DNA from: Verrucomicrobiia bacterium
GTDB taxonomy: Bacteria; Verrucomicrobiota; Verrucomicrobiia; Limisphaerales; UBA1100
Reading direction: 5' to 3'
NCBI GenBank assembly: GCA_014239365.1
Contig: JAAZZB010000025.1
Span: forward strand, 1-48,012
DNA length: 48,012 nt
The notes beneath the pieces were generated by a model that was given only the letters and a program-made list of their open reading frames with translations, made no database searches and had not been told where the DNA came from. The position numbers and the translations under genes are program-made. Positions 15,946-24,444 of the stretch are shown here, piece by piece (positions within the stretch are counted from its first letter, which is position 1; the number at the start of each line of letters is the position of its first letter).

Positions 15946-17319
15946 GTGAATGTAAAAGTTGAAATAATCGAATTAGCGCCGTGCAAAAAGCAGCTGCGCT
16001 TTGAACTGCCGGCGGAGGATGTGGATGCGGCGTTCGCGGAAGTGACGCGTACGTTTCGCAAGCAAGCCAACCTGCCGGGCTATCGCAAAGGCAAAGCGCC
16101 GGAGGCCAAAGTGGCGGCGCAGTTTGCCGGGAAAATTCAGGATCAAGTGCGCGAGCAATTGCTCAATGATTGCTACCGCAAAGGCTTGGAGGATAATAAG
16201 ATCCGTCCGCTGTTGCAGCCGGAGGTGGAGGAGGTCAACTTCAAGCAGGGCGAGGCGTTGAATTTTCTGGCCACGGTGGAAACCGCGCCGGATTTTGAAA
16301 TGCCGGAGTACAAAGGGTTGCCCGCCAAAAAACCGAAACTGGAAGTCGCCGACGCCGACGTGGATGCCGCGTTGGACAAGCTCCGCGAAGGCCGCGCGGA
16401 ATACAAAGAACAGGAGCGCGGCACGCAAGCGGGCGATTACGTGGTGGTCAGCTTTACCGGCACGAGCGACGGCAAACCGCTCACGGATTTCTCGCCCACC
16501 GCGCGCGGGATGACCAAGCAGGAAAATTTCCCGCTGCACGTACACGCCGATGAGCACGATCATTTTATTCCCGGCTTCACCAAGCAACTCATCGACGCCA
16601 AGCCGGGCGACGAGCGCACGGTGAAGGTGACCATCCCCGACGAGTTCCCCAGCCAACCAAAATTGCAGGGGCTGGATGTGGTTTACGAAGTGAAGGTGCA
16701 GCAGGTGAAAGAAAAAGTGCTGCCCGAGCTGACCGATGAATTTGCCAAAAGCTGGGAAGCCGAAAGCGTGGAAAAATTGCGCGAAGGCGTGCGGGACGAT
16801 TTGAAGTCCAATCAGGAAGGCGAAGCAATGCGCGTGGTACGCGCGCAAGTACACGAGGAACTCTTGAAAAAAGTGAGCTTCGCCGTACCCGAACCCGTGC
16901 AGCAAAACGAACTTCGCATCGTCGTGGAAAATATGGTGCGCACCCGCCGCGCCGGTGGCGCTTCGGAGGAAGATATCGAGGCGGCCAAAGAGCAAATCAC
17001 CGCCGAGGCCAACCCCATCGCCATGGATCGCGCACGCTGGTTTTTCATTCACCCCCTCATCGCTGAGGCTGAGAAAGTGGAAGTCAGCCGCGAGGAAGTG
17101 CTGCGCGTCATCGCGATGCAAGCCCAGCAAATGGGCAAGGACCCCCAGCAACACGTGAAAGAGCTGGCCGACAACAATCAAATCAGCGCCATCCAAAACC
17201 AAATCCGCGAACAAAAAGTCATCGAGCTCATCGCCGAACACGCCGAGATCGAACTGGTCGACCCACCCGAGCCGGCCCCCGCCGAGCACGACCACGATCA
17301 CGGCCACTCGCACGGATGA
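15946..17319 (+). CDS. tig: Trigger factor (ribosome-associated chaperone)
   Basis: 457 residues. Trigger factor binds the ribosome exit tunnel and shields nascent chains. The N-terminal ribosome-binding signature appears as NLPGYRKGKAPEAKVAAQF (usual GFRxGKxP, here with Tyr). A FKBP-type domain follows (GDYVVVSFTGTSDGKPL, IPGFTKQLIDAKPGDERTV), then the helical substrate-binding arms. The last residues form a His/Asp-rich tail (EHDHDHGHSHG) that could bind metal; this is seen in some but not all trigger factors. GTG 15946 was chosen because it lies downstream of a good promoter and gives the family N-terminus VNVKVEIIELAPCKKQL. The usual clpP/clpX neighbours are absent. Confidence 0.95.
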   Translation: MNVKVEIIELAPCKKQLRFELPAEDVDAAFAEVTRTFRKQANLPGYRKGKAPEAKVAAQFAGKIQDQVREQLLNDCYRKGLEDNKIRPLLQPEVEEVNFKQGEALNFLATVETAPDFEMPEYKGLPAKKPKLEVADADVDAALDKLREGRAEYKEQERGTQAGDYVVVSFTGTSDGKPLTDFSPTARGMTKQENFPLHVHADEHDHFIPGFTKQLIDAKPGDERTVKVTIPDEFPSQPKLQGLDVVYEVKVQQVKEKVLPELTDEFAKSWEAESVEKLREGVRDDLKSNQEGEAMRVVRAQVHEELLKKVSFAVPEPVQQNELRIVVENMVRTRRAGGASEEDIEAAKEQITAEANPIAMDRARWFFIHPLIAEAEKVEVSREEVLRVIAMQAQQMGKDPQQHVKELADNNQISAIQNQIREQKVIELIAEHAEIELVDPPEPAPAEHDHDHGHSHG

Positions 17320-17342
17320 CCCATTTTTTTTCACAACGCGCA

Positions 17343-17370
17343 TTGACGCCCGCGCCCAATCCCCTATCCT
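17343..17370 (+). promoter_or_regulatory. Promoter of the Gly-rich lipoprotein gene
   Basis: TTGACG (17343-17348), 16 bases, TATCCT (17365-17370). The first coding base is 17377, so transcription would start at or just inside the start codon. That makes a leaderless message possible, or the true -10 lies elsewhere. Confidence 0.45.
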
Positions 17371-17376
17371 TCGCCA

Positions 17377-18258
17377 ATGAAACCCACACTACTGCACACC
17401 CTGTTCCCCGCGCTGCTGTTGAGCTTGCTGCTCAGTGTCGGCTGTAAAAAAGATAAAGAAGCCGACGCCGAAGAAGGCGATGGCGACGGCAAACAATCCA
17501 ACGCCACCGGAGGTGAGCCAAGCGGAGGTGAGCCAAGCGGAGGTGGTCCCGGTGGAGGTGGTCCCGGTGGTGAAGAAGGAGGCGAATTTGGCCCGGGCGG
17601 CGGCATGCCAGGCGGAGGTCCCGGTGGCGGCATGCCAGCATTGGGTGGTCTTGTCGGTGGCCCCGGTGGCCCCGGTGGTGCAGGCCATCAACTCCCTCAA
17701 ACCGTGAGGCTTGATCCTAACAGACCCCAAGCCCCGCAAATGAATTGGACCGTGAACACCGGCCGCCGCCAAGCCCCCGGATTGGATATTCGCACGATTT
17801 ATTTAGGTAAACCGGCGAGCACAATTCAGCAGGCTTTCGGAACCCCGACGGATGCAAAGTTGGTGGGTACCAACGGAGTATGGACTTATCCCGGAATGAA
17901 AATCCGTGACGCCCAAGGCAAGACCTACAATGCCGTAAAATTTACCATCCAACCCGTCCCCAACGGCGGCGGCACAGTAATCGCGATTGATGTGATTCCG
18001 GGCGCAATTGCCGGAGCGGTCGGAGGCGGTGGCCAAAATGGCGGTGGCCCCGGTGGATTTCCCGGCGGCGGGCCCGGAGGCGGCGGGCCTGGAGGGAGAG
18101 GGCCCGGCGGAGGTGGGCCTGGAGGCCCTGGAGGTAGAGGGCCCGGTGGTGTCGGTCCTGGTGGTGTCGGTCCTGGTGGTGTCGGTCCTGGTGGTGGTGG
18201 CCCCAGCGGATTTCCCGGTGGCCCCGGCCAGCAAAGGGGTGGCCCGAGCGCACCATAA
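17377..18258 (+). CDS. Lipoprotein with two collagen-like Gly-rich segments around a small folded domain
   Basis: 293 residues. The lipoprotein signal ends LLLSVGCKKDKE (Cys about 24). An acidic stretch and a first Gly/Pro-rich region follow (about residues 45-105, GGGPGG-type units). A compact domain occupies about 125-215 (GLDIRTIYLGKPASTIQQAF, GTPTDAKLVGTNGVWTYPG, then a beta strand ending VIAIDVIPG), which recalls the BamE/SmpA fold. A second Gly-rich region (about 216-293) includes tandem GPGGV units with nearly identical DNA repeats at about 18147-18193. The Gly-rich parts probably act as flexible or surface-exposed spacers. The BamE-like call is tentative; the rest is plainly seen. Confidence 0.78.
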   Translation: MKPTLLHTLFPALLLSLLLSVGCKKDKEADAEEGDGDGKQSNATGGEPSGGEPSGGGPGGGGPGGEEGGEFGPGGGMPGGGPGGGMPALGGLVGGPGGPGGAGHQLPQTVRLDPNRPQAPQMNWTVNTGRRQAPGLDIRTIYLGKPASTIQQAFGTPTDAKLVGTNGVWTYPGMKIRDAQGKTYNAVKFTIQPVPNGGGTVIAIDVIPGAIAGAVGGGGQNGGGPGGFPGGGPGGGGPGGRGPGGGGPGGPGGRGPGGVGPGGVGPGGVGPGGGGPSGFPGGPGQQRGGPSAP

Positions 18259-18283
18259 CCTTCCAAAAAAAATGAAAATTCAC

Positions 18284-18308
18284 GCGCGGCGAGTGCCGCG
18301 CTTTTTTT
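18284..18308 (+). terminator. Rho-independent terminator
   Basis: Stem GCGCGGC / GCCGCGC with loop GAGT, followed by seven T residues (18302-18308), 26 bases after the lipoprotein stop. An A-rich run on the other side (18265-18273) means it may also serve the convergent DAHP synthase gene, though less well. Confidence 0.85.
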
Positions 18309-18314
18309 GTGCCA

Positions 18315-19370
18315 TTATGCGAACCGCCCGGCCAAGGCCGAGTGTGCTTCGCGCAAGGCTGTCTCGGTGGTGGGCCAGTCCACGCAGCCGTCGGTGATGC
18401 TCACGCCGTATTTCAAATCCTCCAACGGCACGGGAAATTTCTGTGCGCCCGCGTTCAAATTGCTTTCCAACATCACGGAATGAATGTGCCGATTGCCATC
18501 ACCGATCTGTCCCAGCGCATCCGCCAGCACTGCCGGTTGCCGTTCGGGATCTTTGCCGCTGTTGCCGTGGCTGCAGTCGATCATTACCGACGGCGTGAGT
18601 CCCGCCTTCTCCGAGGCCGCCACCGCACCCGCGACGTGCTCCACAGAATAATTTGGCCCACCACTGCCGCCGCGCAAAATCAATTGGCAATCCGGATTGC
18701 CGGCCGTGGTCACCGCGCTGGCGCGGCCTTCGGCGGTGATGCCCAGAAAAGTTTGCTCCTGCGTGGCCGCCACAATGGCATTCACCGCCACGTCACAATC
18801 GCCCGCGGTGGAGTTTTTGAACCCGACCGGCATCGACAAGCCGCTGGCCATTTGCCGGTGCGTTTGGCTTTCCACCGTGCGCGCGCCGATGGCTGCCCAG
18901 CAAAGGCTGTCGGCGATGTACTGCGGCGTAATGGGATCCAGCAATTCCGTGGCCGTCGGCAAACCGAGGTCTAACACTTCGCCGAGAAATTCCCGCGCGA
19001 TGCGAAGGCCCGCCGGGATGTCGCACGTGCCGTTGAGGTGCGGATCCATAATCAGCCCTTTCCAGCCAAGCGTGGTGCGCGGTTTTTCAAAATACACGCG
19101 CATCAAAATCAGCAGCCGATCGTTCAGCTCATCGGCCAGTGCTTTGAGTTGGGCGGCGTACTCGCGGCCCGCTTTTAAATCGTGAATGGAGCACGGGCCG
19201 ACCACCGCGATGAGACGCGGATCTTCGCCGTGAATGATGGCGTGCAGTTCGCGCCGCGCTTGCGTGACGAAATCAGTTTGCGATTCCGTGCGCGGGAGTT
19301 CCGCCACCATTGCGGCGGGGCTGGGTAGTGCCTCCGAGGAGACTACGCGAATGTCGGTTACCGGTTGCAA
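18315..19370 (-). CDS. aroG: 3-deoxy-7-phosphoheptulonate (DAHP) synthase, class I
   Basis: 351 residues, typical of AroF/G/H enzymes. It condenses PEP with erythrose-4-phosphate as the first step of the shikimate pathway. Family motifs seen: AVVGPCSIHDLKAGREYA, the loop MRVYFEKPRTTLGWKGL, GLPTATELLDPITPQY, GARTVESQTHRQMASGLSMP followed by VGFKNSTAGD, and LILRGGSGGPNY. The N-terminal extension (about 30 residues) is where feedback inhibition acts in class I enzymes; which aromatic amino acid regulates this one cannot be told. It precedes the nucleotidyltransferase gene region on the same strand but with no obvious functional link. The family call is firm; the paralogue letter (F, G or H) is arbitrary. 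Confidence 0.95.
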   Translation of the reverse strand: MQPVTDIRVVSSEALPSPAAMVAELPRTESQTDFVTQARRELHAIIHGEDPRLIAVVGPCSIHDLKAGREYAAQLKALADELNDRLLILMRVYFEKPRTTLGWKGLIMDPHLNGTCDIPAGLRIAREFLGEVLDLGLPTATELLDPITPQYIADSLCWAAIGARTVESQTHRQMASGLSMPVGFKNSTAGDCDVAVNAIVAATQEQTFLGITAEGRASAVTTAGNPDCQLILRGGSGGPNYSVEHVAGAVAASEKAGLTPSVMIDCSHGNSGKDPERQPAVLADALGQIGDGNRHIHSVMLESNLNAGAQKFPVPLEDLKYGVSITDGCVDWPTTETALREAHSALAGRFA

Positions 19371-19386
19371 GGGGCGGGACTAAACA

Positions 19387-20139
19387 TCATTCGGCTGCGT
19401 TTTGTAAAGCGTGTAACACTTCGGGGTCGCGCACATCCACCCAACGCCCGGCGATTTCCAGCCCCGCGATGGAGTCGGCGGCATCGAGCATTGCGGTCAA
19501 CGCATCGGTCAACTCATACTCGCCGCGCGGTGATTTTTCTAACCGAGCCGTGTGTTCAAAAAGCGTCGGCTGGAAAATATAAATTCCCGCGTTGTACCAA
19601 GCCGTTTCGCCATCTTTCAAAATTCCCTTCTCGCGCAATTCATCCAATTGCGCTTCCGAAGGTTTCTCCACCAAATGATTCAAACAAAACGCCTCGTCAA
19701 AAAAGAACAACCCACCTTTCGTCACATCCTCACTGCCTGTCACCGTCACCAACCCGGAAAATTCGCCATCGCCCCAACGCTCCAACATGTTCTGATACGT
19801 CTCCGGCTTCACCAAAATATCGCCGTACGTCAGCAAAAACGCATCGTCGCCCACAAAGTCCTTCGCCAATTCCGGCGCTTTCCCCGTGCCATCCTGAACG
19901 ACTTGCCGCGCGTAAGAAATACTCACCCCGAAATCCGCCCCATCGCCGAAGTGCGATTCAATCGCCTCCGCCTTCCAACCCGTGATGATGCAAAACTCAG
20001 TCACCCCCGCTTCGCACAGGCCGGTGACGATGTGCTCCAAAATCGCCCGCCCCTCCACGGGAAGCATCGGCTTGGGCGTCTCATCCGTAAGATCGCCCAT
20101 GCGCGTGCCCTTGCCGGCGGCTAGAATGATGGCTTTCAT
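19387..20139 (-). CDS. Sugar-phosphate nucleotidyltransferase
   Basis: 250 residues, the length of a single NTP_transferase domain without a left-handed beta helix. The nucleotide-binding signature AIILAAGKGTRMGDLTDETP followed by KPMLPVEG is at the start, and the metal-binding Asp is in FLLTYGDILV. A later EKPSE and a WYNAGIYIF segment match sugar-1-phosphate nucleotidyltransferases. It should activate a sugar-1-phosphate with NTP for cell-surface polysaccharide; neither the sugar nor the base can be read from the sequence. It lies 16 bases upstream of the DAHP synthase gene on the same strand, so the two may be cotranscribed. Confidence 0.88.
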   Translation of the reverse strand: MKAIILAAGKGTRMGDLTDETPKPMLPVEGRAILEHIVTGLCEAGVTEFCIITGWKAEAIESHFGDGADFGVSISYARQVVQDGTGKAPELAKDFVGDDAFLLTYGDILVKPETYQNMLERWGDGEFSGLVTVTGSEDVTKGGLFFFDEAFCLNHLVEKPSEAQLDELREKGILKDGETAWYNAGIYIFQPTLFEHTARLEKSPRGEYELTDALTAMLDAADSIAGLEIAGRWVDVRDPEVLHALQNAAE

Positions 20140-20140
20140 A

Positions 20141-20228
20141 ATTAACGATTTCAGAGTGACGATTTACGATTTGTTGTGCGGATGCGAAGCATTCGTAATT
20201 CGTAATTCGTCAATCGTAAATCTTCAAT
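20141..20228. repeat. Family I AT-rich inverted repeat, copy 1
   Basis: The gpmA to nucleotidyltransferase junction contains CGATTTACGATT-like and AATCGTAAATC-like arms together with repeated GTAATTC units. The minus strand reads ATTGAAGATTTACGA, the same start as the copies at 34008-34078 and 34231-34293. It directly abuts the gpmA stop codon. Confidence 0.7.
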
Positions 20229-20975
20229 TCACTTCGCTTTCCCCTGACTTGCTACTGAGTCCATCGCGGCCTTCACGGCGTCTTCATCGCCGAGGTAATA
20301 ATTTTTAATCGGTTTCAAATCCTCGTCCAGTTCGTACACGAGCGGCATGCCGGTGGGGATGTTAAGTTTCAAAATGGCTTCATCGGAAACGTCATCGAGA
20401 TATTTCACCAACGCACGGAGGCTGTTGCCGTGGGCGGCGATGATGACGCGTTTGCCGGCCTTGATTTCCGGCGCGATGGTTTCGTGCCAATACGGAAGGA
20501 AACGATCGACCGTGTCCGCAAGGCATTCGGTAAGCGGCTGCTGGGCTTCGGTAAGATTGGCGTAGCGCGCGTCGTTGCCGGGCCAGCGTTCATCGCTTTT
20601 TTCCAACGCGGGCGGCGGCACATCGTAGGCGCGCCGCCAAATGAGCACTTGTTCTTCGCCGTGCTTCTCGGCGGTTTCGGATTTATTGAGGCCCTGCAAC
20701 GCGCCGTAATGGCGTTCGTTCAGCCGCCAATCGCGCCGCACCGGCAGCCACATTTGGTCCAGCTCATCGAGCGCAATCCACAATGTACGAATGGCGCGTT
20801 TGAGTAATGAGGTGTGGGCTTGATCAAAAACGAATCCGTTTTCCTTGAGCACCGCCCCCGCCGCCTTGGCCTCCGCGCGGCCTTGATCGGTGAGATCCAC
20901 ATCGTGCCAACCGGTAAACCGATTATCCAAATTCCATTGAGACTGTCCGTGACGCAGTAAAACCAACTTATGCAT
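20229..20975 (-). CDS. gpmA: 2,3-bisphosphoglycerate-dependent phosphoglycerate mutase
   Basis: 248 residues, the normal dPGM length. It interconverts 3- and 2-phosphoglycerate in glycolysis and gluconeogenesis. The phosphohistidine motif [12 protein letters not shown] opens the protein, followed by [15 protein letters not shown]. The second active-site segment is [20 protein letters not shown], and the distal catalytic His lies in [15 protein letters not shown]. All expected residues are present. ATG 20975 is the only sensible start. The gene probably has its own promoter in the upstream gap, which also contains a family B repeat. Confidence 0.96.
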   Translation of the reverse strand: MHKLVLLRHGQSQWNLDNRFTGWHDVDLTDQGRAEAKAAGAVLKENGFVFDQAHTSLLKRAIRTLWIALDELDQMWLPVRRDWRLNERHYGALQGLNKSETAEKHGEEQVLIWRRAYDVPPPALEKSDERWPGNDARYANLTEAQQPLTECLADTVDRFLPYWHETIAPEIKAGKRVIIAAHGNSLRALVKYLDDVSDEAILKLNIPTGMPLVYELDEDLKPIKNYYLGDEDAVKAAMDSVASQGKAK

Positions 20976-21025
20976 AGCGGCGGACTTTAGCGAGGCAACG
21001 ACGACGTGTCAGCAAAAACGTGCCC

Positions 21026-21129
21026 ATGTGCTGCCGGCATCTTGCCGGCAGATCTTGCCCTCGCATCAACCATTGCATTTTGAGTTAAGCGAACGTTGCG
21101 GGCCTGTCGGAAAGATGCCGGCAGCACAT
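21026..21129. repeat. Family B palindromic repeat, copy 2
   Basis: Left arm 21026-21051 is identical to the copy 1 arm; the right arm 21104-21129 is mutated in its inner half. The loop is longer (about 52 bases). It fills the divergent gpmA/ygfZ gap. Confidence 0.88.
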
Positions 21130-21179
21130 TGGCGCAAAATGAGCTTGGTCGCGCCTCACGTTAGTGCTGCAATCCGCGC

Positions 21180-22118
21180 GTGGATGATGAGTTTATTGCA
21201 CTGACGAAATCGGCAGGATGGCTGGATCTCTCCAACCGCTCGCGGCTGTGCCTGTTGGGGGCGGATCGCGCGAAGTTTTTGCACGGGCAAGTGACCAACG
21301 ACATCAACGGTCTCGCCGAACACACCGGCTGCTACGCGGCGTTGGTGAATGCGAAGGGCAAAATGGAAAGCGATTTGTTCGCGTACCGATTGGCGGATGA
21401 ATTGCTTTTGGATTTCGAGCCGAGCTTGGCCGATGCGGTGCAGGCGCGGCTGGAAAGTTTTATTATCGCCGAAGATGTGGAAGTGGCGGACGTGGCACCG
21501 CATTTTGGTTTGCTCAGTGTGCAGGGGCCGAAGGCGGCGGAGGTGTTGGCGGCGCTTGAATTGCCCACGCCGGAAACGGAATTAGCCTTGGAAAAAACGG
21601 CCGATGAAATATTCGTGGTGAACCAACCGCGATTAAGCGCAGCGGGGTTTGACTTGTTTGTGCCGGTGGAGGCTGTGGAAGATTTTAAATCGCGCTTGGC
21701 GGAGCACGCGCCGTTGTGTGGCGAGGCGGCGTTTGAACAGGCGCGAGTGTTGGCGACGGTTCCGCGCTTTGGAAAAGATTTTACGTCCAACAACCTCGCA
21801 CCCGAAGGCGGCATCGAAGCGCGGGCCATCAGCTATGCGAAGGGGTGCTACATCGGACAGGAAGTTATCTCGCGCATTCGCTCCCGCGGAAAAGTAAACC
21901 GCATTCTGCGCGGCTTGCGACTGGACGGCGCGGCGGCGGAAGGCGATACGATTTTTCTTGGTGAAAAAAATGTGGGAACGCTTTCGAGTGTGATCAACGA
22001 ACCGAACGCCGCGCTGGCGATCGTGCATCGCGATGCGGCGGAATTGGGCACGGTGCTTCGTGTGGGGGACACCCAAGCCACAGTGGCGACGATGCCATTT
22101 GAGCCGTTCGCGAGGTAG
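21180..22118 (+). CDS. ygfZ: Folate-binding YgfZ/GcvT-like protein
   Basis: 312 residues. YgfZ proteins bind tetrahydrofolate and support maturation or repair of some Fe-S enzymes (in E. coli, MiaB and others). The family hallmark KGCYIGQEVISRI (consensus KGCYxGQE, with the functional Cys) is intact, and the N-terminus has the GcvT-like GADRAKFLHGQVTNDIN segment. The frame opens at GTG 21180; no ATG is available in frame nearby. The stop TAG belongs to a GTAGGGC that begins a family G repeat. RimO (30974-32551) is a possible Fe-S client encoded in this window, which is only an inference. Confidence 0.93.
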   Translation: MDDEFIALTKSAGWLDLSNRSRLCLLGADRAKFLHGQVTNDINGLAEHTGCYAALVNAKGKMESDLFAYRLADELLLDFEPSLADAVQARLESFIIAEDVEVADVAPHFGLLSVQGPKAAEVLAALELPTPETELALEKTADEIFVVNQPRLSAAGFDLFVPVEAVEDFKSRLAEHAPLCGEAAFEQARVLATVPRFGKDFTSNNLAPEGGIEARAISYAKGCYIGQEVISRIRSRGKVNRILRGLRLDGAAAEGDTIFLGEKNVGTLSSVINEPNAALAIVHRDAAELGTVLRVGDTQATVATMPFEPFAR

Positions 22119-22155
22119 GGCGGTTTCTCCGAAACCGCCACGGCGCGCTCTACCT
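22118..22155. repeat. Family G palindromic repeat, copy 1
   Basis: GGCGGTTTCTCCGAAACCGC-type hairpin (22119-22139) followed by CACGGCGCGCTC. A second copy is at 29696-29747. It overlaps the ygfZ stop region. Confidence 0.8.
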
Positions 22156-22163
22156 GAAACCAC

Positions 22164-22192
22164 AAAAAAAGGGACGGGGTGGAACCCGTCCC
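22164..22192 (-). terminator. Rho-independent terminator of the PPIase fusion gene
   Basis: Read on the minus strand: stem GGGACGGG / CCCGTCCC (22171-22178 with 22185-22192), 6-base loop, then seven T residues (plus-strand A tract 22164-22170). It lies 22 bases after the stop at 22214. Confidence 0.8.
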
Positions 22193-22213
22193 TCCCGAGG
22201 TCGCGCTCGGAAA

Positions 22214-23806
22214 TTAAAAATCCACCAATTCCACATCAAATACCAGCGTGGAGGCGGGCGGGATGGGGCCGCGGCCGCGTTCGCCGTAGGCTAGTTGGTG
22301 CGGGATAATGAGGATACGTTTCTCGCCTTTTTTCATGTCCGACAACGCTTCGTCCCAGCCTTTGATCACTTGGCCGGTGCCGACGACAAACTCAAGCGGC
22401 TCACCGCGCTTCACGGAGCTATCGAATACTTTGCCATCAAGAAACCGACCGGTGTAGTGCGCTTTGATTTTTTTGCCGTTGCCGACTTTTTCGCCCGCGC
22501 CGGCTTTGGTGACCACATAACGCAATCCGGATTTGGTGGTGACGAGTTCGGCTTTGGGGTGATCTTTTTTGAGTTTGGCGATGAGGGCACCGATGAGTTT
22601 TTTGTCTGACTTCACATCAATGATTTCCAATTGAAAAATCAGTGTGGCAAAGGGCGGGATATCCGCGCCCGCGCCGGCTTCACCAAAGCCGAGCTTATGG
22701 GGGATGACGAGTGTGCGTTTCTCACCTTTTTTCATTCCAGCGAGACCTTCGGTCAAACCATCAAGCCGCAAATTCTCGCCCACGGGGATGACGAGTGGAT
22801 CTTCGTTTTTGCTGGAATCATCAATGACCGTTCCATCGGCTAAGGTGAATTTTAGATTCAGCGTTAGCTTGTCGCCTTCGACGGGGGCTTCGCCTTCGCC
22901 GGGTTGGGTGATGATGTAGCGTAAACCGGTTTTCGTGGTGACCACTTCGGCTTTGTGTTTTTCCGTGAGGTCGGTGAGCAGTGCGTTGGCTTGTTCGTTG
23001 TCTTTTTTCATTCGATCTTCAAACTTGGCTTGTTTGGCTTTTTGTTTTTCTTCCTTTATTTTTTTGAAACCGGCCTCATCCACTTTGAATGCTTTGGCCG
23101 CCGCACCGTTGCGGATGAGTTTGAGGCTATTAATTTTGTCACCTTTCGCAATGGCATTGACCACGGCTTGCCCAATGACCACGTGGCCGAACACGGTGTG
23201 TAATCCGTCAAGATGCGGCGTGGCGCGGTGGGTGATGAAAAACTGACTGCCGTTGGAGCTGCCGCCGTTAGAGTACGCGGCCTTCGAGCCTTGAGGATCG
23301 GAGTTGGCCATTGAGAGGATGCCGGCGCTTTTGTGAGTGAGATCCTTGCGCGTTTCATCCGCGAAATTATAACCGGGGCCGCTGCCGCCGGTGCCTTTGG
23401 GGCAACCGCCTTGGATCATAAAATCCGGAATCACACGATGGAAATTGAGTCCGTCATAATAGGGCTTGCCCTTCGGACGATTGGCAAAATCCTTGGTACC
23501 CTCGGCGAGGCCCACGAAGCTGGCGACGGTCACAGGCGTTTTCTCAAACTCCAGCAGCGCGATGATGGTGCCTTTGGTGGTGGTGAATTCCGCGTACAAG
23601 CCATCGCCCAATTCCGCTTTGGTCGGCTCGGCGGGCAACGGGACATTGGCCACGGGCACCGATTTATCCGGCGCAAAAATGATGGGGGCCGAGGTGTCGC
23701 CGCCGGTTGCCGCAGAGGAATCCTGTTGGCCGCAGCCGGTGAATAATGAAAATGCCAGCACAGCCAAAACGGCGGTGCCCAGAGGTTTTAGGAACGGGGT
23801 ACGCAT
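22214..23806 (-). CDS. Lipoprotein with one cyclophilin and two FKBP domains (triple PPIase)
   Basis: 530 residues. Lipoprotein signal with lipobox LFTGC, Cys 25. A cyclophilin domain spans about 70-235 (FHRVIPDFMIQGG at 123-135, NGSQFFITH, HTVFGHVV). A charged Lys/Glu helix (about 243-285) links to FKBP domain 1 (about 286-397) and FKBP domain 2 (about 420-530). FKBP 2 has the normal pocket (HYTGRFLDGKVFDS, VIKGWDEAL, LAYGERG). In FKBP 1 the floor Trp is Leu (LDGLTEGL) and the first Tyr is lost, so it may bind rather than catalyse. Both immunophilin families in one chain is the architecture of dual-family immunophilins. A role in folding exported proteins is inferred. ATG 23806 gives the signal peptide. 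Confidence 0.93.
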   Translation of the reverse strand: MRTPFLKPLGTAVLAVLAFSLFTGCGQQDSSAATGGDTSAPIIFAPDKSVPVANVPLPAEPTKAELGDGLYAEFTTTKGTIIALLEFEKTPVTVASFVGLAEGTKDFANRPKGKPYYDGLNFHRVIPDFMIQGGCPKGTGGSGPGYNFADETRKDLTHKSAGILSMANSDPQGSKAAYSNGGSSNGSQFFITHRATPHLDGLHTVFGHVVIGQAVVNAIAKGDKINSLKLIRNGAAAKAFKVDEAGFKKIKEEKQKAKQAKFEDRMKKDNEQANALLTDLTEKHKAEVVTTKTGLRYIITQPGEGEAPVEGDKLTLNLKFTLADGTVIDDSSKNEDPLVIPVGENLRLDGLTEGLAGMKKGEKRTLVIPHKLGFGEAGAGADIPPFATLIFQLEIIDVKSDKKLIGALIAKLKKDHPKAELVTTKSGLRYVVTKAGAGEKVGNGKKIKAHYTGRFLDGKVFDSSVKRGEPLEFVVGTGQVIKGWDEALSDMKKGEKRILIIPHQLAYGERGRGPIPPASTLVFDVELVDF

Positions 23807-23907
23807 AGCGGCCCCATCAAAGCGGATTGGCGGCAAGAGGCGAGCCTTTTTTCTGTTTTTTGTGTTTTGGCGTGACAAATCGGGCGGCTCATCGCAGGTT
23901 GCCGCCG

Positions 23908-24444
23908 ATGGACGATTCAATGGACGAACTGAATGAAGTGGCGGTGATCAGCACGAGCCAAGGCGAAATGGTGGTGGAACTTTGGGACGATGTGGCCCCG
24001 GGCACGGTGGCTAATTTCAAGGAGCTCGCCAACAAATCGTTTTATGACGGCACGTGTTTCCATCGCATCGTTAAGGGTTTTATGATCCAAGGCGGCGACC
24101 CGAACACCAAAGACCCCGCGCTGGAGGATGATTGGGGCACGGGCAATCCGGGCTACCAAATTGATGCGGAGTTCAGCGATCGACCGCACGTGAAGGGCGT
24201 TATCTCGATGGCCCGCTCGAGCGATCCCAATTCAGCCGGCAGTCAGTTTTTCATTTGCCTCAAGGCCGCCAGTTTTTTGGATGGCGAATACACGTGCTTC
24301 GGCGAACTCATCAGCGGGATGGACGTGCTGGAAACGCTCGGCGAAGTGCCCTGCGGCGGCGGCGGCGAAGGCAGTCGCCCGGAGGATCGGCAGGATGTGA
24401 TGTCCATCACCATCGTTTCCCGCGAAGACGCCGGCGTGGAATGA
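23908..24444 (+). CDS. Cyclophilin-type peptidyl-prolyl isomerase
   Basis: 178 residues without a signal peptide, so cytosolic. The catalytic core is seen in CFHRIVKGFMIQGGDPN, NSAGSQFFICLK and YTCFGELISGMDVL; catalytic Arg (FHRI) and Phe/Gln positions are kept. The usual substrate-pocket Trp/His near LDGEYTCFG is not obvious. It accelerates cis-trans prolyl isomerisation. It is divergent from the exported triple-PPIase gene with about 100 bases between starts, so the two isomerases may share regulation. ATG 23908 was chosen; the frame upstream has no family similarity. Its stop overlaps the start of the next small gene (ATGA). Confidence 0.93.
   Translation: MDDSMDELNEVAVISTSQGEMVVELWDDVAPGTVANFKELANKSFYDGTCFHRIVKGFMIQGGDPNTKDPALEDDWGTGNPGYQIDAEFSDRPHVKGVISMARSSDPNSAGSQFFICLKAASFLDGEYTCFGELISGMDVLETLGEVPCGGGGEGSRPEDRQDVMSITIVSREDAGVE

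Noticed and set aside
15973-17343. Minus-strand open frame (456 codons) opposite trigger factor
   Set aside because: Composition typical of an antisense shadow; trigger factor motifs are on the plus strand.
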